Positions 19,732 to 29,404 of a stretch of 64,000 bases of DNA are shown in pieces. The notes below the pieces were generated by a model, which worked only from the letters and a program-made list of their open reading frames with translations, was not told where the DNA came from and made no database searches. The DNA lies in contig AXWR01000007.1 in the NCBI GenBank assembly GCA_000482765.1, positions 36,269 to 100,268 on the forward strand. The letters are read 5' to 3'. Within the stretch, counting starts at the first letter, position 1, and the number at the start of each line of letters is the position of its first letter. A program made the translations under genes and the position numbers. This stretch comes from Meiothermus taiwanensis DSM 14542. GTDB taxonomy: Bacteria; Deinococcota; Deinococci; Deinococcales; Thermaceae.

Positions 19732-20289
19732 CTAGTCTTTGCTTATTCTGGGGTTCGGCGCAAAATCTTTTGGGTCAAATTCCTCTTGGGCTCCCACAGG
19801 ACGTTTGCGGTTGGTATTGCCCAGTATCCAGCGCTCGAGCTTTCGCACCAGGCGGGTGTATCCCAGTTCCTTCTGGGCCAGCGGCGGTACCAGCACGGTG
19901 TACATCCCCACCAGGTTGCCCCCCAGCACGTCGGTAAAGAGCTGATCACCCACCACCGCCACCTCTTCAGGGCGCAGGCCCAGCCGCCGCAGGGCCTCGC
20001 GAAAACCAAACCAGGGTTTACCTGCCGGCCCAAAGCCCGGAATTCCCAGCTTCTCGCACCAGTAGCGCACCCGCCGGGAAGTGGCATTGGAAACCAGCAT
20101 CACCGGGATACCCGCTTGCTTCTGGGTCTGTAGCCAGGCCTGCAAGGCCTCGGGAACCTCGCCATAGGTTCTATAGGGCACCAAGGTGTTGTCCAGGTCG
20201 AGCAGCACTGCCCGCAAGCCCCGCTCCTGAAGCCAGGCGGGGGTCACTTCGGTCACCGAGTTAAGCTGGGCCCTTGGCTTGAGCACCAT
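19732..20289 (-). CDS. YqeG-family HAD-IIIA phosphatase
   Basis: 184-185-residue HAD phosphatase. Motif I is VLLDLDNTLVPY (nucleophile Asp and acid Asp), motif II MLVSNATSRR, motif III the lysine in GPAGKPWFGF, and motif IV VAVVGDQLFTDVLGGN. Members resemble mitochondrial PTPMT1-unrelated Gep4-type phosphatases; the bacterial substrate is not settled. Two starts compete: ATG 20289 and the next codon GTG 20286. TACACT on the minus strand ends three bases before the ATG and six before the GTG, which favours a leaderless GTG start. Confidence 0.88.
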   Translation of the reverse strand: MVLKPRAQLNSVTEVTPAWLQERGLRAVLLDLDNTLVPYRTYGEVPEALQAWLQTQKQAGIPVMLVSNATSRRVRYWCEKLGIPGFGPAGKPWFGFREALRRLGLRPEEVAVVGDQLFTDVLGGNLVGMYTVLVPPLAQKELGYTRLVRKLERWILGNTNRKRPVGAQEEFDPKDFAPNPRISKD

Positions 20290-20326
20290 TCCAGTGTAAC
20301 GAAAACTTCTATAAGGAAGAACAGGG

Positions 20327-21061
20327 CTAATGGTTGGGCAGCATTATGACAGCCCACATACGGCCGGTCTGACCCCGATCCCTGCGGTGCGAAAAGAAGG
20401 CCGTATCGGCATAGGTGCAGCGTCCCAACGCCCAGTAATGCCGGGGGTCAATCCCACCTTGCAGGGCCTGGGCGTGGATGGCCCGCTCGAGGTCGAGCCG
20501 GTATCTGCCTGGATGCTTTGGATCGGGCCAAGCAAAAGCCAGGCCCACCCGCTCAAACTGCTCCAGCACCTCCGGGCCCACCTGGAAGTTGGGGCCGCTG
20601 ATGCCAGGGCCCACCGCCAGTCGAATGTTCTCGGGGCTCGAGCCATACCGGGACTGCATCAGTTCCAGGGCCCGCGGCAAAATACCCGAAACCACCCCCC
20701 GCCAGCCTGCGTGCAACGCCCCCACCACACGCCTAACAGGATCGTGGAGCAGGATGGGGTAGCAGTCGGCCACAGTAACCCGCAGCAACAGTCCGGGGGT
20801 GGCGGTCAACACCCCGTCCCCTTCCCACTCCCCAGCCGTCTCAACCACATGCACCCGGTTGCCATGAACTTGACTTAGGGCTACCACCGGCGGGTTCCCG
20901 AAAGCCGCCAGCACCCTGCGCCGGTTTTCCAGCACATGCCCTGGATGATCTGCCGTGGACAGACCCAGGTTGAGGCTGTCGAACGGGGCTGGCGACACAC
21001 CACCCTGGCGGGTGGTGAAGCCATGGGGCACCTCTAGCAAAGGACTGGTAAGCAACTGCAA
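20327..21061 (-). CDS. pgeF: PgeF/YfiH family (laccase-domain) purine nucleoside or muropeptide enzyme
   Basis: About 244 residues with the family's copper/zinc-binding motifs LSQVHGNRVHVV, TVADCYPILL and GALHAGWRGVVSGI, which supply His, Cys and His ligands. Homologues act as purine nucleoside phosphorylase/adenosine deaminase or clean misincorporated peptidoglycan precursors (family knowledge). The start is uncertain: the open frame runs to 21115 (TTG), but a TTG at 21061 has an AGGAGGT site nine bases upstream, giving MQLLTSPLLEVPHGFTTR, and was chosen. Convergent with nothing; the YqeG gene lies 38 bases beyond its stop. Confidence 0.85.
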   Translation of the reverse strand: MQLLTSPLLEVPHGFTTRQGGVSPAPFDSLNLGLSTADHPGHVLENRRRVLAAFGNPPVVALSQVHGNRVHVVETAGEWEGDGVLTATPGLLLRVTVADCYPILLHDPVRRVVGALHAGWRGVVSGILPRALELMQSRYGSSPENIRLAVGPGISGPNFQVGPEVLEQFERVGLAFAWPDPKHPGRYRLDLERAIHAQALQGGIDPRHYWALGRCTYADTAFFSHRRDRGQTGRMWAVIMLPNH

Positions 21062-21225
21062 GAACCCAACACCTCCTAGCAGCCATTCAACACCAACAAA
21101 AGCTCCACCAAACAAATCTCACTGCCAACCCTGGCATCGCCGGGCCACCCCCCCAGCCAAACACAGGCGAAAACCGGGCCAGCCAGGTTCACACTGTCAT
21201 CACAAGCAGCCCGGCGCTCAGAGCC

Positions 21226-21231
21226 TACAAT
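21226..21231 (+). promoter_or_regulatory. -10 box of leaderless prepilin peptidase gene
   Basis: TACAAT ends six bases before the GTG at 21238, and no ribosome site precedes that GTG. This supports the GTG start and a leaderless transcript. Confidence 0.6.
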
Positions 21232-21237
21232 AACAGG

Positions 21238-22401
21238 GTGGATGTCTTTCCTCTACCTGCGCTGGCCGCTTTAGCGTTTATACTGGGCAGCCTGATTGGC
21301 TCTTTTTTGAACGTGGTCATTTATCGCCTTCCGGCTGGTCTTTCGGTGGTCTGGCCGCGATCGCGCTGCCCCCATTGTGAGCACACCCTTTCCCCAGCCG
21401 AGCTGGTGCCAATTGCCTCCTGGGTTCTGCAGGGTGGCCGGTGCAGAAACTGTAAGGCTGCCATCTCGGTGCGTTACCCGCTGGTAGAAGCCCTGACAGC
21501 AGCCCTGTTTAGCCTATCCGCAATTTTGCACCCCGTTTTCCCCGATCTGGTCTTTATATGGGCCTTTATCGCCCTGCTAATTGCCCTGTCATTTATTGAC
21601 ATTGACACCAAAACCCTGCCCAATTCACTCAATTTCACCGGATTCTTCCTGGGCCTGCTGGGGGCGGGGGCGCTGGGTTTCCCACATAGCTTTCAGACCG
21701 CTCTGGAAGGCGGCCTGATGGGCGCCGGCTTGGTCGCGTTGTTCGCAGGCTATGGCGGATGGCTGTACAACCGCTTCAAGGATGGCCCTCGCGAAGGCCC
21801 CTTCGGTGTGCACCTGGTACATCTGGCTGCCATGCTTGGGGCCTGGGGTGGGATGCTGGGCAGCGTAGGGGGCACCTGGCTGGGCGGGCTGGGCCTTGTG
21901 GTGGGGCTGCTAAACGCCTCGCTCAACGCCCGCACAGGTAAGGTATGGGCACTGCACGACAGCCTGACCCTCGGTCTTGCTGCGCTGGCCCCGCTTGCTG
22001 CCTGGGCGCTGGGTCTTTCCCCGCTGGAGAGCCTTCGGGGTTTGCTGGTCAGCGCAGGGGGCATGGCCCTGGCCGGCATGCTGTACTGGTGGCTCCGCAA
22101 CCCATCCGATAAGGTGGAGCCCCCATCCACCGAAGAAAACCCGCAAGGGTACGTGACCGTAATGGGCTATGGCGATGTGGTGCTGGCCGGATTTCTAGGG
22201 GTCTGGCTGGGCTTTGCCAACCTGCTGGTGGCCGTTTTTATCGCCGTTTTTGCTGGCGCTGTCATCGGTCTGATCATGCGCAGGTATAGCGGCGAGAGTC
22301 AAATACCATTCGGGCCGTATCTGGCTATTGGCGGACTGGTTGCGTTCTTCTATGGAACCGCCCTTGTGCAGTGGTACCTGCGCTACATTGGACTGGCGTA
22401 G
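21238..22401 (+). CDS. pilD: Prepilin peptidase / N-methyltransferase PilD (long form)
   Basis: Membrane aspartate protease that cleaves and methylates type IV prepilins. N-terminal helix with FILGSLIGSFLNVVIYRLPAG, a zinc-type cytoplasmic domain with two CxxC pairs (CPHCEH, CRNCKA, residues about 45-80), and the two catalytic aspartates in LSFIDIDTKTLPN and VMGYGDVVLAG. At 387 residues it is longer than the usual 250-290: roughly 100 extra hydrophobic residues (about 180-290, MLGAWGGMLGSVGGTWLGGL onward) separate the two Asp motifs. Start GTG 21238 is set by the TACAAT box. CTCGAG is absent from this gene. Confidence 0.94.
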   Translation: MDVFPLPALAALAFILGSLIGSFLNVVIYRLPAGLSVVWPRSRCPHCEHTLSPAELVPIASWVLQGGRCRNCKAAISVRYPLVEALTAALFSLSAILHPVFPDLVFIWAFIALLIALSFIDIDTKTLPNSLNFTGFFLGLLGAGALGFPHSFQTALEGGLMGAGLVALFAGYGGWLYNRFKDGPREGPFGVHLVHLAAMLGAWGGMLGSVGGTWLGGLGLVVGLLNASLNARTGKVWALHDSLTLGLAALAPLAAWALGLSPLESLRGLLVSAGGMALAGMLYWWLRNPSDKVEPPSTEENPQGYVTVMGYGDVVLAGFLGVWLGFANLLVAVFIAVFAGAVIGLIMRRYSGESQIPFGPYLAIGGLVAFFYGTALVQWYLRYIGLA

Positions 22402-22549
22402 CTTGAGCCGGCAATTGAGGCGCATCATCCACACAGGGCAGTCGGCCTCAAAAAAACCTGTGCGAAAGGTGGCGTTGCTGGATTTTTCGTCGCGTGCAGC
22501 GCAAAAGGGTATCCTTAAGTCTAGGCGTCCTGGGATAGAGGCGTTATAG

Positions 22550-23596
<1,047 letters not shown>

Positions 23597-23661
23597 GCCC
23601 GCACCTTTGGAGGGGGCGCAGGGGGTGAGCGGCTTCACCTTTGCCCACCCCTCACCCCAAC

Positions 23662-23682
23662 CCCTCTCCCGGTGGGAGAGGG
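23662..23682 (+). repeat. Hairpin (REP-like) between gap and pgk
   Basis: CCCTCTCCC (23662-23670) and GGGAGAGGG (23674-23682) form a 9-bp stem with a GGT loop, preceded by CACCCCTCACCCCAACC. This C-rich lead plus short hairpin resembles interspersed REP-type elements seen in many bacterial genomes (from memory). In the transcript it could attenuate or protect the gap part of the mRNA; only ATTTGTC follows, a weak U-tract. Confidence 0.55.
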
Positions 23683-23703
23683 CATTTGTCTAGGAGGTCA
23701 ACC

Positions 23704-24891
23704 ATGCGAACACTCAGAGACTTCAACGCTGCCGGTAAGCGCGTGCTGGTGCGGGTAGACTTCAACGTGCCCATCAAAGAGGGCAAAGTCAAGGACGAGA
23801 CCCGGGTGGCGGCGGCCATCCCAACCCTGAAGCACTTGCTGGAACAGGGCGCAACCCTGGTGTTGTTCTCGCACCTTGGGCGTCCCAAGGGCGGCTACGA
23901 AGAGGCCAGCAGCCTGGCACCTGTGGCCCCGGTTCTGGAAAAACACCTGGGCAAGCCGGTGGTTTTCATCGGGGGCTCGCCGGAGCTGACCCCGGCCAGC
24001 GAGGCCACCCTGGAGCGCGTGCAGGCCGCGCCCCCCGGCTCGGTCATTCTGCTGGACAACGTGCGCTTCGAGCCGGGTGAGGAAAAGAACGACGAGGAGC
24101 TGGCGAAGAAGTTTGCACGACTGGGGGATGCCTTTGTGCTCGATGCTTTTGGCTCGGCCCACCGGGCCCACGCCTCGGTGACCGGGGTGGCCCGGTTTTT
24201 GCCCAGTTACGCGGGCTTTCTGATGGAAAAAGAGGTCAGCAGCATCGGTAAGGTGCTGCACAACCCCGAAAAGCCCTACTGGGTGGTGCTGGGCGGGGCC
24301 AAGGTCTCGGACAAGATTGGGGTGATCGAGAACCTGCTGCCCAAAGTGACCGGGATGGTGATTGGGGGGGCCATGGCCTTCACCTTCATCAAGGCCCAGG
24401 GGGGGCAGGTGGGCAAGAGCCTGGTGGAGGACGACAAGCTGGATCTGGCCCGCGACCTTATCAAAAGGGCCTCCGACCTGGGGGTAAAGTTGCTGCTGCC
24501 CACCGATGTGGTGGCGGCGCAAAAAATTGAGGCCGGGGCGCCCACCCGGGTGATGCCTGCGAACGCCATCGAGGACGGCTGGATGGGGCTGGACATTGGG
24601 CCCGAGAGTGCCAAAGCCTTTGCCGAGGCGCTGCGAGGCGCCAAGACGGTGCTCTGGAACGGCCCCATGGGGGTCTTCGAGGTAGATGACTTTGCCAAGG
24701 GCACCCTGGCCGTGGGCGAGGCCATCGCTCGCCTCGAGGGCGCCTTTACCGTGATTGGCGGGGGCGACTCGGTGGCGGCGGCCAACAAACTGGGCATGGC
24801 CGATAAGTTTAGCCATGTCTCCACCGGCGGGGGGGCCAGCCTCGAGCTCCTGGAACTCGGCACCCTGCCGGGCATAGAAGCGCTAAACTAG
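23704..24891 (+). CDS. pgk: Phosphoglycerate kinase
   Basis: 395-residue glycolytic kinase that makes ATP from 1,3-bisphosphoglycerate. The N-terminal signature [15 protein letters not shown], the basic-patch segments [10 protein letters not shown] and [12 protein letters not shown], and the nucleotide segment [10 protein letters not shown] with the C-terminal [11 protein letters not shown] are all present. ATG 23704 follows TAGGAGG; the open frame extends upstream to 23641 through the gap-pgk hairpin without a ribosome site. The next gene starts four bases after the stop. Confidence 0.98.
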   Translation: MRTLRDFNAAGKRVLVRVDFNVPIKEGKVKDETRVAAAIPTLKHLLEQGATLVLFSHLGRPKGGYEEASSLAPVAPVLEKHLGKPVVFIGGSPELTPASEATLERVQAAPPGSVILLDNVRFEPGEEKNDEELAKKFARLGDAFVLDAFGSAHRAHASVTGVARFLPSYAGFLMEKEVSSIGKVLHNPEKPYWVVLGGAKVSDKIGVIENLLPKVTGMVIGGAMAFTFIKAQGGQVGKSLVEDDKLDLARDLIKRASDLGVKLLLPTDVVAAQKIEAGAPTRVMPANAIEDGWMGLDIGPESAKAFAEALRGAKTVLWNGPMGVFEVDDFAKGTLAVGEAIARLEGAFTVIGGGDSVAAANKLGMADKFSHVSTGGGASLELLELGTLPGIEALN

Positions 24892-24894
24892 GGC

Positions 24895-25353
24895 ATGCCC
24901 CTCCACATCCAGGCCGAACCCCCGGACAGCCCCATCGCCAGGGCCCTGATCGCCGAGCTCGATGCAGTCTTGGAGCCGCTGTACCCCCCCAAAAGCCGTC
25001 ACGGGTATAGCGTAGAAAAACTCATCCAGCAGGAGGTCGCTTTCTTTGTGGCCTACCTGGACGGCCAGCCGGCGGGCTGTGGTGGGGTGCAGCTATTTGG
25101 CGAGGAGTACGCCGAGTTCAAGCGGATGTACGTGCGGCCTGCGTTTCGCGGGCAGGGTGTGGGGAAGCGGCTTCTGGCCCATCTGCAGGCCTATGCCTAC
25201 GAGCGGGGCCTGCGGGTGTTGCGGCTCGAGACCGGGATCTTCCAGACCGAGGCCATCGGCCTGTACCAGCGTTTCGGCTTCCGGCGCATCCCCCCGTTTG
25301 GCCCCTACTTTGAAGACCCGGTGAGCCTCTGCATGGAGAAAAGGCTCGCATAG
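24895..25353 (+). CDS. GNAT-family N-acetyltransferase
   Basis: 152-residue acetyl-CoA-dependent transferase. Motif A, RMYVRPAFRGQGVGKRLL (residues about 78-95), is the acetyl-CoA loop R-x-x-G-x-G/A, and the C-terminal ETGIFQTEAIGLYQRFGFRR is the motif B region. Substrate unknown. It begins four bases after pgk and is probably co-transcribed with gap-pgk. A terminator at 25385 follows. Confidence 0.9.
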   Translation: MPLHIQAEPPDSPIARALIAELDAVLEPLYPPKSRHGYSVEKLIQQEVAFFVAYLDGQPAGCGGVQLFGEEYAEFKRMYVRPAFRGQGVGKRLLAHLQAYAYERGLRVLRLETGIFQTEAIGLYQRFGFRRIPPFGPYFEDPVSLCMEKRLA

Positions 25354-25384
25354 CCAGCCATTGCTGCCAGGCTCAAAGCAGCTA

Positions 25385-25415
25385 AAGGCCCCACACTGGG
25401 GCCTTGCTTGTTGGT
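25385..25415 (+). terminator. Rho-independent terminator after the gap-pgk-GNAT operon
   Basis: AAGGCCCCA (25385-25393) pairs with TGGGGCCTT (25397-25405) around a three-base loop, followed by the T-rich GCTTGTTGGTTT. It separates the glycolytic operon from the GntR gene. Confidence 0.75.
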
Positions 25416-25450
25416 TTCGCCATCGCCCTGGGGACAGGGGTTGTACCTGG

Positions 25451-25479
25451 TTGCAAATTTTGGATACAAAGGATACAGT
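25451..25479 (+). promoter_or_regulatory. Leaderless promoter and direct-repeat site of the GntR-ACC deaminase operon
   Basis: TTGCAA (25451-25456), 17-base spacer, TACAGT (25474-25479), ending six bases before ATG 25486. The -10 region is built from a direct repeat TGGATACAAAGGATACA (25461-25477), a good place for autoregulation by the GntR protein it precedes. Confidence 0.65.
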
Positions 25480-25485
25480 GCTGGA

Positions 25486-26130
25486 ATGTTCCGCGCATCC
25501 CTGACCTCCCCCGAGCGGGTGGCCCGGCAAATCCGCGAGCGGATTCTGGCGGGGCGGTATCCTGGCGGCACCATCCTGCGCCAGGAGGAGCTGGCGGCGG
25601 AGCTCGGCGTGAGCCGCATGCCCGTGCGCGAGGCCCTGCGCCAGTTGGCGGCGGAGGGGCTGCTGATCCTCCACCCTCACCGGGGTGCGGTGGTGGCCGA
25701 GCTCTCGCTGGCCGAACTCGAGGAAATCTACGAGATGCGGGCGGCGCTCGAGCCCCTGGCCCTGCGCCTGGCCATCCCCCGGCTGGGCAAGGGCCAGCTC
25801 GGCGAAGCCGAGGACGCCCTGGACGAAGCCGAGCGCGTGCACGATGGGCAGCGCCTGAGCCAGCTCAACTGGAGGTTCCACGCCGCACTGTACCGCCCCG
25901 CAGAGCGGCCCCGGCTGCTTTCCACCATCGAGCTGCTGCACCTGAACGTAGACCGCTACATGCGCATGATCCTCACGGTCATGCAGCACCGCGAGCAGTC
26001 CAACCTCGAGCACCGCCTGCTGCTCGAGGCCTGCCGGGCAAGGGAGGTCGAAAGGGCTTCCCGCCTGCTACAACAACACATCCTCGAGGCCGGCCAGCGC
26101 CTGGTGCAGTTCCTAAAGGAGAAGGTATGA
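25486..26130 (+). CDS. GntR/FadR-family (FCD) transcriptional regulator
   Basis: 214 residues: N-terminal winged helix ([50 protein letters not shown]; residues about 5-75) and an all-helical FCD ligand domain ([18 protein letters not shown]; His and Asp residues such as NWRFHAALY and HRLLLEAC could bind a metal). ATG 25486 was chosen because the TACAGT box ends six bases before it and the homology begins there. Its stop overlaps the ACC deaminase ATG (ATGA), so it most likely controls that gene in response to ACC or a related amino or carboxylic acid (inference). Confidence 0.9.
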   Translation: MFRASLTSPERVARQIRERILAGRYPGGTILRQEELAAELGVSRMPVREALRQLAAEGLLILHPHRGAVVAELSLAELEEIYEMRAALEPLALRLAIPRLGKGQLGEAEDALDEAERVHDGQRLSQLNWRFHAALYRPAERPRLLSTIELLHLNVDRYMRMILTVMQHREQSNLEHRLLLEACRAREVERASRLLQQHILEAGQRLVQFLKEKV

Positions 26131-27134
26131 AGCTGGAGAAATTTCCCCGCTACCCCCTGATGTTTGGCCCCTCGCCAATCCACCCCCTCAAAAGGCTCTC
26201 CGCGTATCTTGGGGTGGAGGTCTGGGCCAAACGCGAAGACTGCAACAGCGGCCTGGCCTTTGGTGGCAATAAGGTGCGCAAGCTGGAGTACTTGGTACCC
26301 GAGGCCCTGGCCCAGGGCTGCGATACGCTGGTCTCAATTGGCGGGGTGCAGTCCAACCATACCCGCCAGGTGGCCGCCGTAGCGGCCCACCTGGGCCTCA
26401 AAGCCCTCCTGGTGCAGGAGCACTGGGTCAACTACGAGGATCCCCTCTACGACCAGGTGGGCAATATCCTCCTCTCGCGCATCCTGGGAGCCGAGGTGGA
26501 GCTCAGCCCGGCGGGGTTCAGCATTGGCCTGCGGGAGAGCTGGCAGCAGGCCCTGGAAAAGGTGCGGCAACGGGGCGGCAAACCCTATGCCATCCCCGCT
26601 GGCGCCTCCGATCACCCGCTCGGGGGGCTGGGCTTCGCCCGCTTCGCCGAGGAAGTCGCGCAGCAGGAGAAGGAACTGGGCCTCTTCTTCGACTACGTCA
26701 TCGTCTGCTCGGTGACCGGCAGCACCCAGGCCGGGATGATCGTGGGGTTTGCAGCCCAGGACAGGCCGCGCAAGGTGGTGGGCATCGATGCCTCGGCCAA
26801 GCCAGCCGAGACCCGCGCCGCTGTACACAAGATCGCCCGCTTCACCGCCGAGGCCGTCGAACTGGGCCGCGATATTACCGAGGAGGATGTGATTCTGCTC
26901 GAGGATTACGCGGGGCCAGAGTACGGCCTACCCAACCCAGGCACCCTCGAGGCCATCCGGCTGGCCGCCCACCTGGAAGGCATGATCACCGACGTGGTCT
27001 ACGAGGGTAAGTCGATGCACGCGCTCATCGATATGGCCCGCAAAGGCCAGTTCGAAAAGGGCGCCCGCGTGCTCTATGTGCACCTGGGCGGGGCCCCGGC
27101 CATGAACGCCTACGCCAGCCTGTACCGGTCTTAA
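26127..27134 (+). CDS. acdS: 1-Aminocyclopropane-1-carboxylate (ACC) deaminase
   Basis: 335-residue PLP enzyme of the tryptophan-synthase beta fold that opens ACC to 2-oxobutanoate and ammonia. PLP lysine 49 lies in [30 protein letters not shown] is the substrate loop. The C-terminal discriminating segments read [12 protein letters not shown] (Glu) and [12 protein letters not shown] (Leu), the pair that characterises true ACC deaminases; D-cysteine desulfhydrases normally have Thr/Ser-type residues there. So ACC deaminase is favoured. Coupled to the GntR gene by ATGA. Confidence 0.9.
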   Translation: MKLEKFPRYPLMFGPSPIHPLKRLSAYLGVEVWAKREDCNSGLAFGGNKVRKLEYLVPEALAQGCDTLVSIGGVQSNHTRQVAAVAAHLGLKALLVQEHWVNYEDPLYDQVGNILLSRILGAEVELSPAGFSIGLRESWQQALEKVRQRGGKPYAIPAGASDHPLGGLGFARFAEEVAQQEKELGLFFDYVIVCSVTGSTQAGMIVGFAAQDRPRKVVGIDASAKPAETRAAVHKIARFTAEAVELGRDITEEDVILLEDYAGPEYGLPNPGTLEAIRLAAHLEGMITDVVYEGKSMHALIDMARKGQFEKGARVLYVHLGGAPAMNAYASLYRS

Positions 27135-27212
27135 GAAGCGTCCCCTCGAGCCTGCCTCAAGCGGCTGCGAGAAAAACCGGGCGGGGCTTCCGCCCGGTTG
27201 TGCGCTATGGCT

Positions 27213-28106
27213 TCAGGTGGTCTTGATGCTGCCGTTGAGCCCCATGGGGAAGAAGCCCCCCATGCTCACGCCGGCGTTGCCGGTCAGGTATACGATCTTG
27301 AGCACCTCGCTGGTGGTGCGCCCGTAGGCCACAGCGTTGGCATCGGCGGCCACCAGGTTGGCTTTACCCATCTTGGTAATGCCCTCGTCCTTGCCCCCAC
27401 CCACGCTGCCGCGCAGGTCGCTGATGGCCTGCACCACCTGCTCCACGGTGAGGCTCGAGGTCACCATCATGTCCTTGCGTTCGTGCAGCAGCAGCCGGAT
27501 GAGCCCAGCGTGGTAGGCTTCCACGGCCAGAATGCCCGCGGCCGGATCCAACACATTGTTCTTGTCGGTGATCAGCTTGGCCGCACCTTTGTAGGCTGTC
27601 ACGCCCACATCCTCGAAAATAAAGGCCCCGTGAATAAAGAAGAGTTCGTTGGCAAAGGGATTGAAGTTGGTGATGGCCCCATTGCTGGCGGCATTCCCGG
27701 CGTCCCGAAAAGCCTGGTCAAGGTCGATCACCGGGCGATCCACCGCCGCCGACCCCAGGGCCTGGCGCAGGAATTTGACGTGGGCCAGTTCATCCTCGGC
27801 GATTTCCTGGGCATACTCGAGCACCTCCTGGCTCATCCCGGCGATTGGGCTGGTGCCATCAAAGCCCGAAGGCAGGCGGATCTCGGCGCTGCCGCCAATG
27901 TTTTTGATCTCGTTAATGCGCCCCACCGCAGCCAGGTAGAAGGCCGCCTCCAGGTACTCCAGGTTGAGGGCAAAATTCAAAACGGCCACGTCCTGGTTGG
28001 GGCTCTGGCTCATCCCGGGGGTGGTGGCGCAGGCCCCCATCACACCCCCCAGCACCAGGCCCGTGCCCATCAGCCCAGTCTGCTTCAGCATCTCCCTACG
28101 GTTCAT
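27213..28106 (-). CDS. Exported ferritin-like domain lipoprotein
   Basis: 297 residues. The N terminus MNRREMLKQTG has a twin-arginine pattern, followed by a lipobox (LGGVMGAC, Cys near 26), so it is probably a Tat-exported lipoprotein. The body is a ferritin-like four-helix bundle of the PF13668 type related to plant desiccation protein PCC13-62: ALNLEYLEAAFYLAA, AEDELAHVKFLRQAL, GILAVEAYHAGLIRLLL carry paired Glu and His residues for metal binding. Third gene in the set ferritin-like / CHRD / ferritin-like downstream of an ECF sigma pair. Actual substrate or metal is unknown. Confidence 0.88.
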   Translation of the reverse strand: MNRREMLKQTGLMGTGLVLGGVMGACATTPGMSQSPNQDVAVLNFALNLEYLEAAFYLAAVGRINEIKNIGGSAEIRLPSGFDGTSPIAGMSQEVLEYAQEIAEDELAHVKFLRQALGSAAVDRPVIDLDQAFRDAGNAASNGAITNFNPFANELFFIHGAFIFEDVGVTAYKGAAKLITDKNNVLDPAAGILAVEAYHAGLIRLLLHERKDMMVTSSLTVEQVVQAISDLRGSVGGGKDEGITKMGKANLVAADANAVAYGRTTSEVLKIVYLTGNAGVSMGGFFPMGLNGSIKTT

Positions 28107-28117
28107 AGCTTACCCCC

Positions 28118-28621
28118 CTACATGATCTGAATCTGACCGCGCAGCTCGCCCGCCCGGAAGGCCGCGGTGTGAATATCGAAGTAGAGTTCTCCCCGGTACA
28201 GGCGGTTCAGGTCGTCCAGGCTTAGCTCGAGGCGATCCATAAAGGTGGCGCTCCGACCATCGGGCGCCGGCATTACCTTAAGGGCCTGCAACAAGGGGCC
28301 GTTCTGCCCCTTGGGGCCGCGGTGCAGGTGCACGGCGCTGGTCAGCCGGGCGTTCAGCGCTGGGTCGTCCACCGGGTCGCGGGTGTAGTCGCGGAAGGGC
28401 CCGGCCAGGTTGGCGACCGCGCCCTGGATGCTCAGGGTGGAGCCCATAAGCTCGAGGCGCACCACCGCCAGGGCCGGGGTGTTGGCCGCGTTGGGCACCA
28501 CCTCGGCCCCGCTCAGCACCACCGCCCGCACCGCACCGCCCATCCCCTGGGCCCGGGCGCTGCCCAGGCCCAGCAACAACAGGCTGGCCCCCACTCCACT
28601 TACAAATGCACGCCGCTGCAT
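28118..28621 (-). CDS. Exported CHRD-domain protein
   Basis: 167 residues with a Tat/Sec-type signal (MQRRAFVSGVGASLLLLGLG, cleavage after ARA) and one CHRD (chordin-like) domain with typical blocks VVLSGAEVVPNAANTPA, SAVHLHRGPKGQNGP and LYFDIHTAAFRAGELRGQI. CHRD domains are secreted beta-sandwich modules of unsettled role in bacteria. Placed 11 bases before and 12 bases after two exported ferritin-like genes, so probably the three products act together in the periplasm or on the surface. Confidence 0.88.
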   Translation of the reverse strand: MQRRAFVSGVGASLLLLGLGSARAQGMGGAVRAVVLSGAEVVPNAANTPALAVVRLELMGSTLSIQGAVANLAGPFRDYTRDPVDDPALNARLTSAVHLHRGPKGQNGPLLQALKVMPAPDGRSATFMDRLELSLDDLNRLYRGELYFDIHTAAFRAGELRGQIQIM

Positions 28622-28633
28622 GGGCTTCCTCCT

Positions 28634-29266
28634 TTACTTACGAATAAAGCCCTGCACAGCCTGGGTGGCCTGCTGGGGGGTGATGGCGACGGCCACTGCC
28701 CGGCCCACCGGGGTCTGCGGGCCTTCCACCCGCCCGCCCAGGGTTAGCACCGCGTCGCGCAGGATGGCCAGGTGGGCCTCTTCGTTCATGGCGATGCTGG
28801 CCGCCGCCGAGAGCACGGCTTTGTTCTGAATCAGGGGAATGGCCCCCAGGTAGGCCCCGGTAAAGGCGGTCTCGAGGGCCACCAGGGTTTCCAGTACTTT
28901 CAGCCGGTTGGCCGCGTTGAACTGCAGATCACCGTAGGTAAACTGCGGACGGGCCACAGGCATGGCGTTGAAGGGGCCCCGGATGGTGTCGGTCAGGGCC
29001 TTGACGTGGGCCTCCTCGTGCTTCAGGGCCTCGGCCAGGTAATCCCGGATCTCGCTGGGGAAGCTCACCGTGAGGGCGCGGGTGTAGGCATCGGTAGCCA
29101 GGTACTCGGCCGTGAGGGCCAGGTTGAGCACATCCAGGTCGCTCACGTTTTGCGACTGGGCCAGGGCCTGCCCCACCAGGCTATGGGCCAGGGCCGTGGA
29201 GAGGCCGGCTGCGGTCAAGACCTTAACGAACTTCCTACGGGCCAGATTTTGGGGTTGCGTTTGCAT
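28634..29266 (-). CDS. Tat-exported ferritin-like protein
   Basis: 210 residues from ATG 29266 (GGAGG site). Twin-arginine motif ARRKFVK, hydrophobic core and AQA cleavage site near residue 35. The PF13668-type ferritin-like bundle follows: LDVLNLALTAEYLATDAYTR, EALKHEEAHVKALTD, SIAMNEEAHLAILRDAV, with the E-x(n)-EExxH pattern of di-iron or di-manganese sites in all helices. First gene of the three-gene exported set; a 190-base gap with a possible ECF-type promoter separates it from the anti-sigma gene. Confidence 0.88.
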   Translation of the reverse strand: MQTQPQNLARRKFVKVLTAAGLSTALAHSLVGQALAQSQNVSDLDVLNLALTAEYLATDAYTRALTVSFPSEIRDYLAEALKHEEAHVKALTDTIRGPFNAMPVARPQFTYGDLQFNAANRLKVLETLVALETAFTGAYLGAIPLIQNKAVLSAAASIAMNEEAHLAILRDAVLTLGGRVEGPQTPVGRAVAVAITPQQATQAVQGFIRK

Positions 29267-29404
29267 TTTGCACCTCCACCCTGCTATTCGCAGGGGGGGT
29301 GGCGTTTGGATTAAGCAGGTCGAACCCAGGGCGCCGGTGCAACCCCAGGCTGGGCTGCGGAGCCGGGCATCGCCAACCCCAGGCAATCCGTTAGCAGCCC
29401 CTTA

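Noticed and set aside
25404..26126. Open frame running from 25404 into the ACC deaminase frame, as if a fused protein
   Set aside because: The first 240 codons are the GntR gene read in another frame (Arg/Ala/Pro-rich). The deaminase starts at the coupled ATG 26127.
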